Notes under the pieces: model-generated
Database searches by the model: none
What the model saw: the letters and a program-made list of their open reading frames with translations, nothing else
What the model was told of the DNA's origin: nothing
Part shown: one piece after another, positions 11,028 through 18,701 of the stretch
Position numbering within the stretch: the stretch's first letter is position 1
Layout of the letters: the number at the start of each line of letters is the position of its first letter
Translations under genes and position numbers: made by a program
NCBI RefSeq assembly: GCF_025133575.1
Contig: NZ_CP104011.1
Location: 682,001-746,000, forward strand
Direction of reading: 5' to 3'
DNA: 64,000 bases
From: Pseudomonas sp. GCEP-101
GTDB taxonomy: Bacteria; Pseudomonadota; Gammaproteobacteria; Pseudomonadales; Pseudomonadaceae

Positions 11028-11125
11028 TCGAACCTCCTTGCAAGGAGCACTGAAGAGATTAGCCAGCTATGGGCGGCGCTCAAGTCGACTCGTGACCGTC
11101 GGTCCGGCGGCGGTCACGGCGACCG

Positions 11126-11494
11126 TCACCGCACGGGCGGATCGAGGCGCAGGTCGTTGGGCAGGCGGCCGTTGAGGCGCAGCGTTTCCAGCCGCGCCTT
11201 GGCCCGGTAAGCGTACTCGCTGGTGGGGTAGCGGGCGATGATGAACTGGTAGGTCTGCGCCGCATCGACGTAGAACTTCTCGCGCTCCAGGCACTGGCCG
11301 CGCAGCATCGAGATCTCCGGCTGCATCCAGGGCCGCGCGCGGGCCTTGCGCTCGGTTTCCGAGAGTTCCAGTTGCACACGCTGGCAGTCGCCGTTCTTGT
11401 AGGCGCGGTAGGCATTGTTCAGGTGATAGTTCATCGACCAGCTGGTGCAGCCGGTAACACTCAGCGCCAGCAGCGCGAGGAAAAGGGTTCGCAT
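11126..11494 (-). CDS. Small lipoprotein with tetratricopeptide-like helices
   Basis: Predicted lipoprotein of 122 residues: signal peptide MRTLFLALLALSVTGC with lipobox VTGC, then helical TPR-like pairs (residues 25-105), including the AAQTYQFIIARYPTSEYAYR pattern typical of YbgF/BamD-type repeats. Two in-frame ATGs exist (11500 and 11494); the second has GGAGG at the better spacing of eight bases, so it is preferred. Divergent from the larger TPR lipoprotein at 11594. Probably an outer-membrane-anchored scaffold; function unknown. Confidence 0.8.
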   Translation of the reverse strand: MRTLFLALLALSVTGCTSWSMNYHLNNAYRAYKNGDCQRVQLELSETERKARARPWMQPEISMLRGQCLEREKFYVDAAQTYQFIIARYPTSEYAYRAKARLETLRLNGRLPNDLRLDPPVR

Positions 11495-11593
11495 GGGCAT
11501 ATCCTCCGTTGGGAAGTGTATCGGCCCGTCTTGGCCGTACTGTAGCCCGCCACTAGACTCACGTGGACCTCGCCCTGGCGCAAAGGAGCTGCC

Positions 11594-12418
11594 ATGCGTT
11601 TCGCTCACGCCCTCTCGACCGCCCTGCCGCTCGCCGTGCTGCTGCCCTGGCTCGCCGCCTGCGCGCCGACCACGCCGCTGTTCGTCGCCCAGGTCACCAC
11701 GGGCGAAGTGGCCGAGTACAAGCAACTCAAGAACAAGCGCATGACCGCCGCCGTGGAAGAGGAAGGTGACCTGCTGACCTACAGCGCCCAGGCCATCCGC
11801 GACGGCAAGAGCAGCGACGCCGAAAAGCTCTACCTCACCGGCTACGACAACACCCGCTACAGCCCGGAAGTGCGCGCCATCGCGCTGTACCAGATCGGCC
11901 TGATCTACATGAGCCGCTACAACGACCAGCGCGACGATCAGAAGGCGCTGGACTACTTCCAGCGCATCGACCGCGAATTCCCCGGCACCAAGGCCGCCGA
12001 ACACGCCGATGCCCGCCAGCTGATCATCCGCCAGCGGGCCAAGGAGCCGGTGCACAAGACCGCCAAACAGCTGCTGGCCGACTGGCAGCCGCAGTACAAC
12101 CTGGACCTGAACAAGCCGACCCTCGACCCGGACATGACGCTGCTGTCGCGCCGCGCCGTACTCAAGGACCGCGTCGACGAGGCAGCGCAGCTCTACCTGC
12201 TGGGCGCCAACGACCCGGCCATTCCGCCGGACATCCGCGAGAAGGCCCTGTACCAGCTGGGACTGATGTACATGGCGCCGGACAACCCGCACCCGGACCG
12301 CGAGAAGGCCATCGCCTACCTGCGCCGCCAGCTCGCCGAATTCCCCCGGGGCGAACTGGCCGAGAAAGGCGCCCGCCACCTGGACCGCGCGCTGAACCAG
12401 ACCTCGCCGCGCCGCTGA
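11594..12418 (+). CDS. TPR/Sel1-like repeat lipoprotein
   Basis: Lipoprotein of 274 residues with a signal peptide ending PWLAACAP (lipobox LAAC). The mature part holds two similar helical repeat blocks: ALYQIGLIYMSRYNDQRDD near residue 98 and ALYQLGLMYMAPDNPHPDR near residue 220, each followed by an aligned YFQRIDREFP / YLRRQLAEFP helix, so the protein looks like an internal duplication. AAAGGAG precedes the ATG. It faces away from the small TPR lipoprotein at 11126-11494; the two may share the short 99-base divergent promoter region. Role unknown. Confidence 0.8.
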   Translation: MRFAHALSTALPLAVLLPWLAACAPTTPLFVAQVTTGEVAEYKQLKNKRMTAAVEEEGDLLTYSAQAIRDGKSSDAEKLYLTGYDNTRYSPEVRAIALYQIGLIYMSRYNDQRDDQKALDYFQRIDREFPGTKAAEHADARQLIIRQRAKEPVHKTAKQLLADWQPQYNLDLNKPTLDPDMTLLSRRAVLKDRVDEAAQLYLLGANDPAIPPDIREKALYQLGLMYMAPDNPHPDREKAIAYLRRQLAEFPRGELAEKGARHLDRALNQTSPRR

Positions 12419-12509
12419 CGGCACACGCCGCGCACCGCTGAGCCAGGTCAAGGCGCGCGGCCGGCGCCAGTGTCTACGCTTGCTCTGCATTGAGCGCGAG
12501 GACACCGCC

Positions 12510-13418
12510 ATGAAGCTGCAGCACCTGCTCGTCATCATCGACCCGACCCGCGTCGACCAGCCTGCCCTCACCCGCGCGCGCTGGATCGCCCTGCGCTGCG
12601 GCGCGCGCCTGGAGCTGCTGGTCTGCGAGTACAACCCGGCGCTGGACAACGCCCTGCTGCTGGATCGCGGCGATCTCGACGCCGCCCAGCGCAACCTGCT
12701 GGACGAACGCCTGGCCTGGTTGCAGCACCTGGCCGAACCGCTGCGCGCCAGCGGGCAGGACGTGCAGTGCCAGGTGCGCTGGGGCAAGTCCCTGCACCAG
12801 CAGGTCGTGCTCCACTGCGAGCAGACCACCCCCGACCTGGTCCTCAAGTCCGCGCGCCACCACAACCTGCTCAAGCGCCTGTTCCTCACCAACAACGACT
12901 GGCAGCTGATCCGTCACTGCCCGCAGCCGCTGTGGCTGGTGCAGCACGGCGAATGGGCCGGCAACAACCTGTGCGCCGCGGTGGATCCCGTGCACGCCGG
13001 CGACGCCCCGGCCGCGCTGGATCACCGCCTGATCCAGGTAGCCCGCGAACTGGGGCAGCGTCTGCAGCTCGACGACCATTACCTGCATGCCTACATGGCC
13101 CTGCCGCACACCCTGGCGTTCAATGCCGAACTGCTGGCCGACTACGATAACTACGTGCTGCGCACCGAGGCCCACCACCGCGACGCCTTCGACGCCCTGC
13201 TGGCGTACTACCCCGAGATCGACCGGCAGCGCACGCGGTTGGCCCAGGGCTTCGCCGAGGAAGTGATCCCCACCTATGTGAAGGAGCAGGCCATCGACCT
13301 GCTGCTGATGGGCGCCGTCGCCCGCGGGCAGCTCGACAACGCACTGATCGGCCAGACCGCCGAGCGGGTCTTCGAAGAAGTCGAATGTGATCTGCTGGTG
13401 ATCAGACCGCTCACCTGA
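12510..13418 (+). CDS. Universal stress protein, tandem-domain (UspE-like)
   Basis: Protein of 302 residues built of two Usp domains (about 1-150 and 160-300), as in E. coli UspE. The first opens with LLVIIDPTR and the second closes with LLMGAVARGQLDNALIGQTA, which fits the UspE-type G-x-G loop rather than a strict ATP-binding G2xG9xGS loop. The ATG at 12510 has GAGG at a suitable distance; an upstream in-frame start was rejected for lack of one. It lies just upstream of pykA in the same orientation. Confidence 0.88.
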   Translation: MKLQHLLVIIDPTRVDQPALTRARWIALRCGARLELLVCEYNPALDNALLLDRGDLDAAQRNLLDERLAWLQHLAEPLRASGQDVQCQVRWGKSLHQQVVLHCEQTTPDLVLKSARHHNLLKRLFLTNNDWQLIRHCPQPLWLVQHGEWAGNNLCAAVDPVHAGDAPAALDHRLIQVARELGQRLQLDDHYLHAYMALPHTLAFNAELLADYDNYVLRTEAHHRDAFDALLAYYPEIDRQRTRLAQGFAEEVIPTYVKEQAIDLLLMGAVARGQLDNALIGQTAERVFEEVECDLLVIRPLT

Positions 13419-13436
13419 AAGAGTCACCTGAAAGAG
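13411..13436. repeat. 13-bp perfect tandem duplication across a stop codon
   Basis: TCACCTGAAAGAG occurs twice head to tail (13411-13423 and 13424-13436). The first copy contains the stop codon of the universal stress gene at 13416-13418, so the duplication does not alter the protein. Probably a slippage event. Confidence 0.9.
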
Positions 13437-13511
13437 AGTAAGATGGCGCCCTGGCCGTTCCGGACCCACTCCGGGAGCGGCCTGACCGCTGCTTTCCCCT
13501 AGGAGTCCCGC

Positions 13512-14963
13512 ATGTCCCTTCGCCGCACCAAGATCGTCGCCACCCTCGGCCCAGCCAGCAATTCCCCCGAAGTCCTGGAGCAGCTGATCCTCGCCGGGAT
13601 CGACGTCGCCCGCCTGAACTTCTCCCACGGCACGCCCGACGAACACCGCGCCCGCGCCCAGCTGGTGCGCGACCTCGCCGCCAAGCACGGCCGCTTCGTG
13701 GCACTGCTGGGCGACCTGCAGGGACCGAAGATCCGCATCGCCAAGTTCACCAACAAGCGCATCGAACTGGCAGTCGGCGACACCTTCCGCTTCTCCACCA
13801 GCCACCCGCGCACCGACGGCAACCAGCAGGTGGTCGGCATCGACTACCCGGACCTGGTGAAGGACTGCGGCGTGGGCGACGAACTGCTGCTGGACGATGG
13901 CCGCGTGGTCATGGCGGTGAAGGAAGTGAAGGCGGACGAACTGGTCTGCGAAGTGCTGATCGGCGGCCCGCTGTCCGACCACAAGGGCATCAACCGCCGT
14001 GGCGGCGGCCTCACCGCGCCGGCCCTGACCGAGAAGGACAAGGCCGACATCAAGCTGGCCGCGAGCATGGACCTGGACTACGTCGCCGTGTCCTTCCCGC
14101 GTGACGCCAAGGACATGGAATACGCTCGCCGCCTGCTCACCGAGGCCGGTGGCACCGCCTGGCTGGTGGCCAAGATCGAGCGCGCCGAAGCCGTGGCCGA
14201 CGATGAAGCGCTGGACGGCCTGATCCGCGCCAGTGACGCGGTGATGGTGGCCCGTGGCGACCTCGGCGTGGAAATCGGCGATGCCGAGCTGGTGGGCATC
14301 CAGAAGAAGATCATTCTGCACGCGCGCCGCTACAACAAGGCCGTGATCACTGCGACCCAGATGATGGAGTCGATGATCCACAACCCCATGCCGACCCGCG
14401 CGGAAGTCTCCGACGTGGCCAACGCCGTGCTCGACTACACCGACGCCGTGATGCTCTCCGCCGAATCCGCCGCCGGCGAATACCCGGTGGAAGCGGTCAA
14501 GGCCATGGCGCGCATCTGCGCCGGCGCCGAGAAGCACCCGACCACCAAGAAGTCCAGCCACCGCCTGGGCCAGACCTTCGAGCGCTGCGACGAGAGCATC
14601 GCCCTGGCGGCCATGTACACCGCCAACCATTTCCCGGGCATCAAGGCGATCATCTGCCTGACCGAAAGCGGCTACACCCCGCTGATCATGTCGCGCATCC
14701 GCTCCTCGGTACCGATCTTCGCCTACTCCCCGCACCGCGAAACCCAGGCCCGCGTGGCGCTGTTCCGTGGCGTGGAGACCATCCCGTTCGACCCGGCCGC
14801 CCTGCCGCCGGAGCGTGTCAGCCAGGAGGCCGTCGACGCGCTGCTGCAGCGTGGCGTGGTGACCACCGGTGACTGGGTGATCCTGACCAAGGGTGACAGT
14901 TACACCGCCCAGGGCGGCACCAACACCATGAAGGTGCTGCACGTGGGCGACCTGCTGGTCTGA
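13512..14963 (+). CDS. pykA: Pyruvate kinase II
   Basis: Converts phosphoenolpyruvate and ADP to pyruvate and ATP, the last step of glycolysis/Entner-Doudoroff metabolism. All key blocks are visible in the 483 residues: RTKIVATLGPAS at the N terminus, GDLQGPKIRI near residue 73, AKIERAEAV near residue 221 (catalytic Lys and Mg-binding Glu), MVARGDLGVEIG near residue 246 and TATQMMESMI near residue 281. TAGGAG precedes the ATG by a normal distance. A strong intrinsic terminator follows at 14985. Monocistronic as far as the sequence shows. Confidence 0.97.
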   Translation: MSLRRTKIVATLGPASNSPEVLEQLILAGIDVARLNFSHGTPDEHRARAQLVRDLAAKHGRFVALLGDLQGPKIRIAKFTNKRIELAVGDTFRFSTSHPRTDGNQQVVGIDYPDLVKDCGVGDELLLDDGRVVMAVKEVKADELVCEVLIGGPLSDHKGINRRGGGLTAPALTEKDKADIKLAASMDLDYVAVSFPRDAKDMEYARRLLTEAGGTAWLVAKIERAEAVADDEALDGLIRASDAVMVARGDLGVEIGDAELVGIQKKIILHARRYNKAVITATQMMESMIHNPMPTRAEVSDVANAVLDYTDAVMLSAESAAGEYPVEAVKAMARICAGAEKHPTTKKSSHRLGQTFERCDESIALAAMYTANHFPGIKAIICLTESGYTPLIMSRIRSSVPIFAYSPHRETQARVALFRGVETIPFDPAALPPERVSQEAVDALLQRGVVTTGDWVILTKGDSYTAQGGTNTMKVLHVGDLLV

Positions 14964-14984
14964 CCCTGCCGTGAGTGAAAAATG

Positions 14985-15010
14985 AAAAGGCCGCCTTCGG
15001 GCGGCCTTTT
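14985..15010 (+). terminator. Intrinsic terminator of pykA
   Basis: Stem AAAAGGCCGCC, loop TTCG, stem GGCGGCCTTTT, starting 21 bases after the pykA stop. Strong G+C stem, UUCG tetraloop and T run. Confidence 0.9.
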
Positions 15011-15033
15011 CGTTTCTGATGCAGCGCTGTACC

Positions 15034-15113
15034 TGTAGGAGCGAGCTTGCTCGCGAACCGGGCTCGCCGGCAATTCTACGGCTGGGCTGTTCGCGAGCAA
15101 GCTCGCTCCTACG
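15034..15113. repeat. REP pair (inverted)
   Basis: GTAGGAGCGAGCTTGCTCGC at 15035 and its reverse complement ending at about 15113 form a head-to-head REP doublet spaced by about 30 bases, lying between the pykA terminator and the DnaA-box unit. Confidence 0.9.
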
Positions 15114-15192
15114 AAGAGCCGCTCGCCAGATTCCGCTGGCAGTTCACTTCTTGCTCAATCTGCTTCAAGGCGCGTGGTGCCTGGCCTGCAGC

Positions 15193-15356
15193 GGTTGCAC
15201 CAGAGGTTATCCACAGGGCCTTCCACATCGACTGTGGGCAACCGGCAGGGCATCGCTCAAATACCGCACAATCCCCCACAGGCCACGCCGGGCGTGGGTT
15301 CGACGGGTTGCCCCAGAGCTTATCCACAGCGCGTTCCACAGATTGTGTGGGAAACC
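15193..15356. repeat. Duplicated 51-bp unit, each with a perfect DnaA-type 9-mer
   Basis: Two ungapped 51-bp units at 15193-15243 and 15306-15356 match at 41 of 51 positions, exactly 113 bases apart. Each contains TTATCCACA (15207-15215 and 15320-15328), the consensus DnaA box, plus a TTCCACA and a reversed TGTGGG motif; unit ends GGTTGC/GCAACC (GAAACC in unit 2) form an inverted repeat. Could be a DnaA-titrating or regulatory site, or simply another intergenic repeat family that happens to carry the 9-mer. Confidence 0.6.
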
Positions 15357-15365
15357 TTTGCAGAG

Positions 15366-15509
15366 GTGCGGACTCCGTCCGCGCTGGCTTCCGACGCGAT
15401 GTGAACCTATCGCGGACGAAGTCCGCTCCTACGTCATCGTTGAAATCGAATTCCCCTGTAGGAGCGGGCCATGCCCGCGATTCGCGCGCAAGGCGCGCTC
15501 CTGCACAGC
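15366..15509. repeat. Second-type REP units
   Basis: GCGGACTCCGTCCGCG at 15369, ATCGCGGACGAAGTCCGCTC ending near 15428 and TGTAGGAGCGGGCCATGCCC near 15457 followed by a GCGCGC...GCGCGCTCCTG arm are variant short palindromes of the TAGGAGCGG type. Together with the REP pair and the 51-bp units they fill the 507-bp gap between pykA and the crotonase gene; no ORF is credible here. Confidence 0.75.
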
Positions 15510-15517
15510 AGCGCCGC

Positions 15518-16291
15518 TCAAAGGAACCTGGAGAAATCCGGCTGGCGGCGCTGGGTGAAGGCGCTCAGCGCTTCGTGGGCTTCGGGCGAGTGCAGGCGCT
15601 GCACGAAGTGCTGGCCCTCCTCCGCCACCACGCGGCGCAGCTCCTCGATGAACGGCGCCTTGAGCAGGCGCTTGCTCAGCGCCACCGCCGCTGGCGGCAG
15701 CTGCTGGAAGGCCTGGCAAACCTCGCGGGCACGCTCCAGCGCAGCCGCGCCGTCCGCCAGCGCTTCGTTGGCGATGCCGTAGGCCACCGCCTGCTCGCCG
15801 GTAAAGCCCTCGCCGCGCAGCAGCAGGCTGGAGGCCTTCACTGTGCCGACCAGGCGCGGCACGAGGAAGCTGGAGCCGAACTCCGGGCACAGGCCGAGGT
15901 TCACGAACGGCATCTTCAGCTTGGCGCCCTTGGCGATGAACACCTGGTCGCAGTGCAGCAGCAAGGTGGTGCCGATGCCCACGGCCGGGCCGGCGACGGC
16001 GGCGACCACCGGCTTGGTGAACTCCATCAGCGCGCGCATGAAGCGGAACACCGCGCTGTCCGGGCCGCTCGGTGGCTCCTGGAGGAAGTCGACGATGTCG
16101 TTGCCGCTGGTGAAGCACTCGGCGTTGCCGGTGATCAGCACCACGCGCACGGAGCGATCCTCCTGCGCCGCCTCCAGGGCATCGGCGAGACCGGCATACA
16201 TCGTGCGGGTCAGCGCGTTCATCTTGTCCGGGCGGTTCAGGCGCAGGGTCAACAAGCCGTCTTCGCGCTCGACGAGAATCTGTTCGCTCAT
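15518..16291 (-). CDS. Crotonase-fold enoyl-CoA isomerase-like protein
   Basis: Protein of 257 residues in the enoyl-CoA hydratase/isomerase superfamily: N-terminal LRLNRPDKMNAL, oxyanion hole parts at GNAECFTSGNDI and AVAGPAVGIGTTLLLHCD. By alignment from memory to the mitochondrial hydratase, both catalytic glutamates are lost (Thr near 109, Phe at 129), while NLGLCPEFGSS puts Glu137 where delta3,delta2-enoyl-CoA isomerases have their catalytic Glu. So an isomerase for unsaturated fatty acids fits better than a hydratase. AAGGAA precedes the ATG. It lies downstream of the ferredoxin reductase on the same strand. Confidence 0.85.
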   Translation of the reverse strand: MSEQILVEREDGLLTLRLNRPDKMNALTRTMYAGLADALEAAQEDRSVRVVLITGNAECFTSGNDIVDFLQEPPSGPDSAVFRFMRALMEFTKPVVAAVAGPAVGIGTTLLLHCDQVFIAKGAKLKMPFVNLGLCPEFGSSFLVPRLVGTVKASSLLLRGEGFTGEQAVAYGIANEALADGAAALERAREVCQAFQQLPPAAVALSKRLLKAPFIEELRRVVAEEGQHFVQRLHSPEAHEALSAFTQRRQPDFSRFL

Positions 16292-16380
16292 GGCAATTCC
16301 TTGTTCTTATTCAGATGGGGCGACCGCTTGGGTTTCTTTTCAACACCTTGCCCGATGCGCAGCAGGTGTCGAACGAGCTC

Positions 16381-17319
16381 TCAGGCGTGGGGCAGGAACA
16401 CGTCAGCCAGCGTCTGGCCACGGGGCACGCCGCAGAGGTAGAGGCGGCGTGCGAAGGCATCGACGCTGGCGGGATGGCCGCAGAGTAAGGCGAGGGTTCG
16501 CCGGGAAACAAGCCGGAGTTGCGCCAAAACCGCGGCCGACTCGGCCGTGGTCATCAGCGTCACCTCCAGCTCCGGGTGGCTGGCGGCGAGGGATTGCAGG
16601 GGTTCGGCGAGGTAATGGGCGTTGCCGTCATGGGCCTGGTGAATGACCCGGATCGGCCCGCTGTGATGCTGCCGCAGCGCTTCGCGCAGCACGCCCCAGA
16701 GCGGCGCCAGGCCCGTGCCGGACGCCATCAGCAACAGCGGCCGTTCGTGCCATTCCGCATCGTAATGCAGCGCGCCGCCGCGCAGTTCGCCCAGGCGCAG
16801 GCCGTCGCCGACCTTCAGGCCACGGGCGAAATCGGCGAAGGCGCCGCGCTCGCGGCAGTCGATATGGAATTCCAGCCAGGGATCGAGGCCCGGCACGCTG
16901 GCCAGCGAATACGGCCGCGCGACCCCCTCGGCGCTCCACAGGATCAAGTGCTGCCCGGCGCTGTAGCGTAGCGGGCGTTGCGGGGTGAGGCGCAGGCGCA
17001 GCACGTCCGCGGAGGGCCAGTCCAGTTCGGCGACCGTGGCCGGCAGGCCATCGCGCTGCGGGTCGAAGGTCTCCACCGCAACGTCGCCGATCACCCGGCA
17101 CTGGCACGACAGGCGCCAGCCCTCAGCGCGGCGCGCCGGGTCCAGCGCAGCGGGCATGGCATCCTCGACCTCGCCTTGCGCACAGCGCACCAGGCAGGCG
17201 TGGCAACTACCGGCGCGGCAACTGTAGGGCACGGCAATGCCGGCCCCGCGCAGGGCATCGAGCAGGTTGACTCCGGGGCTGACCGAAAAGCGTTGCGATC
17301 CGGCCCGTATCTCAGGCAC
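16381..17319 (-). CDS. 2Fe-2S ferredoxin / FAD-NAD(P)H oxidoreductase
   Basis: Electron-transfer protein of about 312 residues resembling reductase components of oxygenases. A plant-type 2Fe-2S ferredoxin domain is N-terminal (CRAGSCHACLVRC, then LSCQC supplying the fourth ligand) and is followed by an FNR-like module: RPYSLAS for FAD, MASGTGLAPLWGVL for the nucleotide. I chose the GTG at 17319, which overlaps the sadC stop by eight bases and has GGGAG at correct spacing; an ATG at 17340 is possible. No oxygenase component is nearby, so the electron acceptor is unknown. Confidence 0.85.
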   Translation of the reverse strand: MPEIRAGSQRFSVSPGVNLLDALRGAGIAVPYSCRAGSCHACLVRCAQGEVEDAMPAALDPARRAEGWRLSCQCRVIGDVAVETFDPQRDGLPATVAELDWPSADVLRLRLTPQRPLRYSAGQHLILWSAEGVARPYSLASVPGLDPWLEFHIDCRERGAFADFARGLKVGDGLRLGELRGGALHYDAEWHERPLLLMASGTGLAPLWGVLREALRQHHSGPIRVIHQAHDGNAHYLAEPLQSLAASHPELEVTLMTTAESAAVLAQLRLVSRRTLALLCGHPASVDAFARRLYLCGVPRGQTLADVFLPHA

Positions 17320-18439
17320 GCGTCCACTCCCATGCGGCATCGCAGCGGTCACGTCCGCTGCGTTTCGCACGGTAGAGCGCCTGGTCGGCCCGTTGCAAGG
17401 CCTCGTCGAGATCATCGTTGGCCCCGAGCAGGGTCATGCCCGCCGACAGGCTCAGGGTTTCGATGTTCACCCCCACCGGCTCCGCCGCCGCATAGGCCAC
17501 GCGCAGGCGTTCGCAGCAGGAGGTCAGGCGGTCGGCGTCAGCGTCGGGCAACAGCAGGACGAACTCCTCGCCGCCGTAGCGCGCCAGCACGTCGCCCTCG
17601 CGCAGGCAGGCCCGCGCCACGGCGGCGAAGGTCTGCAGCACGCGGTCGCCGGCCGCGTGGCCGTGAACGTCGTTGATGCGCTTGAAATGGTCGAGGTCGA
17701 TCAGCGCCAGGCCATGGCGCTGGCCGGGGCGCATTTCTTCCAGCGCGCGACCGGCCAGGCGCAGGAAGTGCCGGCGGTTGAACAGGCCGGTGAGTTCGTC
17801 GGTGGCCACCAGGTCCTCGAGCTGGCGCATCATGCCGCGCAGGGTGTCCTGGTGCGCCTGCAGCGCATAACGGCGCTGACGCATGCGCTGGCGCAGCGAC
17901 TGCACGTAGCTGGCGAACAGGCTCAGCCAGGTCAGCACGATGAACAGCACCAGCAGTTGCAGCACGGCCTGGGCCGGCAGTTGCAGGCGTTGCTGGAAGG
18001 CTTCGTGGAGGTTGAGGCCAGCGAAGGCGATGAAGGCCAGCGCCGCGCAGCGGGCGAACACCCGCGGCTGCAACTGGAACACGCCAAACAGCAGGATGAG
18101 CACGTAGAGCACCATCAGCGTGCCGCGCGCGGTGTCGACGTTGGCCAGGAACAGGGTGTGCCAGACCACCGCCACCAGTACCTGCGGCTCGGTCATGCTG
18201 GGGTCGGCGAAGCGCTGGTTGCGCCCGCTGAGGAACAGCCAGGCGAACACCAGCTGGCTGCCGGCAACCAGGAGGGTGCAGGCCAGCGCGAAGCTGACGG
18301 GGGCGCGGTAGAACTCGCCGAACACGGCTAACCACAACAGCAGAAGCGCCAGGGCATAGGTCCCAAGGGCCATGCCGAATCGCCTGATGAGTAGTTTTTG
18401 TAAGGCGTGCTGCTTCAGAGGTGGTTTCAGCGTGCTCAT
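17312..18439 (-). CDS. sadC: Diguanylate cyclase SadC
   Basis: Makes the second messenger c-di-GMP from two GTP. The 375-residue protein has about six membrane helices in residues 20-180 and a C-terminal GGDEF domain. The active-site motif GGEEF is at residues 289-293, preceded five residues upstream by an RxxD inhibitory site (REGD). Symbol assigned by domain layout and by position next to fumarase, as in PAO1 (PA4332, from memory), where SadC promotes surface attachment and opposes BifA, also in this window. GGAGCCCC precedes the ATG. Confidence 0.85.
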   Translation of the reverse strand: MSTLKPPLKQHALQKLLIRRFGMALGTYALALLLLWLAVFGEFYRAPVSFALACTLLVAGSQLVFAWLFLSGRNQRFADPSMTEPQVLVAVVWHTLFLANVDTARGTLMVLYVLILLFGVFQLQPRVFARCAALAFIAFAGLNLHEAFQQRLQLPAQAVLQLLVLFIVLTWLSLFASYVQSLRQRMRQRRYALQAHQDTLRGMMRQLEDLVATDELTGLFNRRHFLRLAGRALEEMRPGQRHGLALIDLDHFKRINDVHGHAAGDRVLQTFAAVARACLREGDVLARYGGEEFVLLLPDADADRLTSCCERLRVAYAAAEPVGVNIETLSLSAGMTLLGANDDLDEALQRADQALYRAKRSGRDRCDAAWEWTRA

Positions 18440-18604
18440 GGGGCTCCGTCCCGTAATGGCACCTGGCCTTCACTGTACTCTCAAAGTGCCCCAGTGCCTA
18501 GCCGACCGGAATGTGGGCGCAGCGCGCAACGCAAGAAAGAAAGCGCGGATCGCCTGGGACCAAGGTCGGATCGCTGGCGGGTGCGCGGCGAGCGGCCGCA
18601 GCGG

Positions 18605-18610
18605 TATACT
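18605..18610 (+). promoter_or_regulatory. Possible -10 element for the fumarase gene
   Basis: TATACT matches the sigma-70 -10 consensus at five of six positions, 92 bases before the fumarase ATG in the 262-bp divergent gap with sadC. No convincing -35 is visible, so this is tentative. Confidence 0.35.
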
Positions 18611-18701
18611 ACGGCGCCTTTTTTCGCCGCAGCCGTGTCGGCGAATTCCCGATGTAACAGGCTGTACGCCTGTACTACCCGCCTGAAGAGGACCGTGCTC
18701 C

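Noticed and set aside
15193..15356. Chromosomal origin (oriC)
   Set aside because: Two DnaA boxes are present but none of the flanking origin genes, and no A+T-rich unwinding region is visible.
15047..16441. Long plus-strand frame over the pykA-crotonase gap
   Set aside because: It crosses REP units and runs antisense to the crotonase gene, whose minus-strand frame has clear family motifs.
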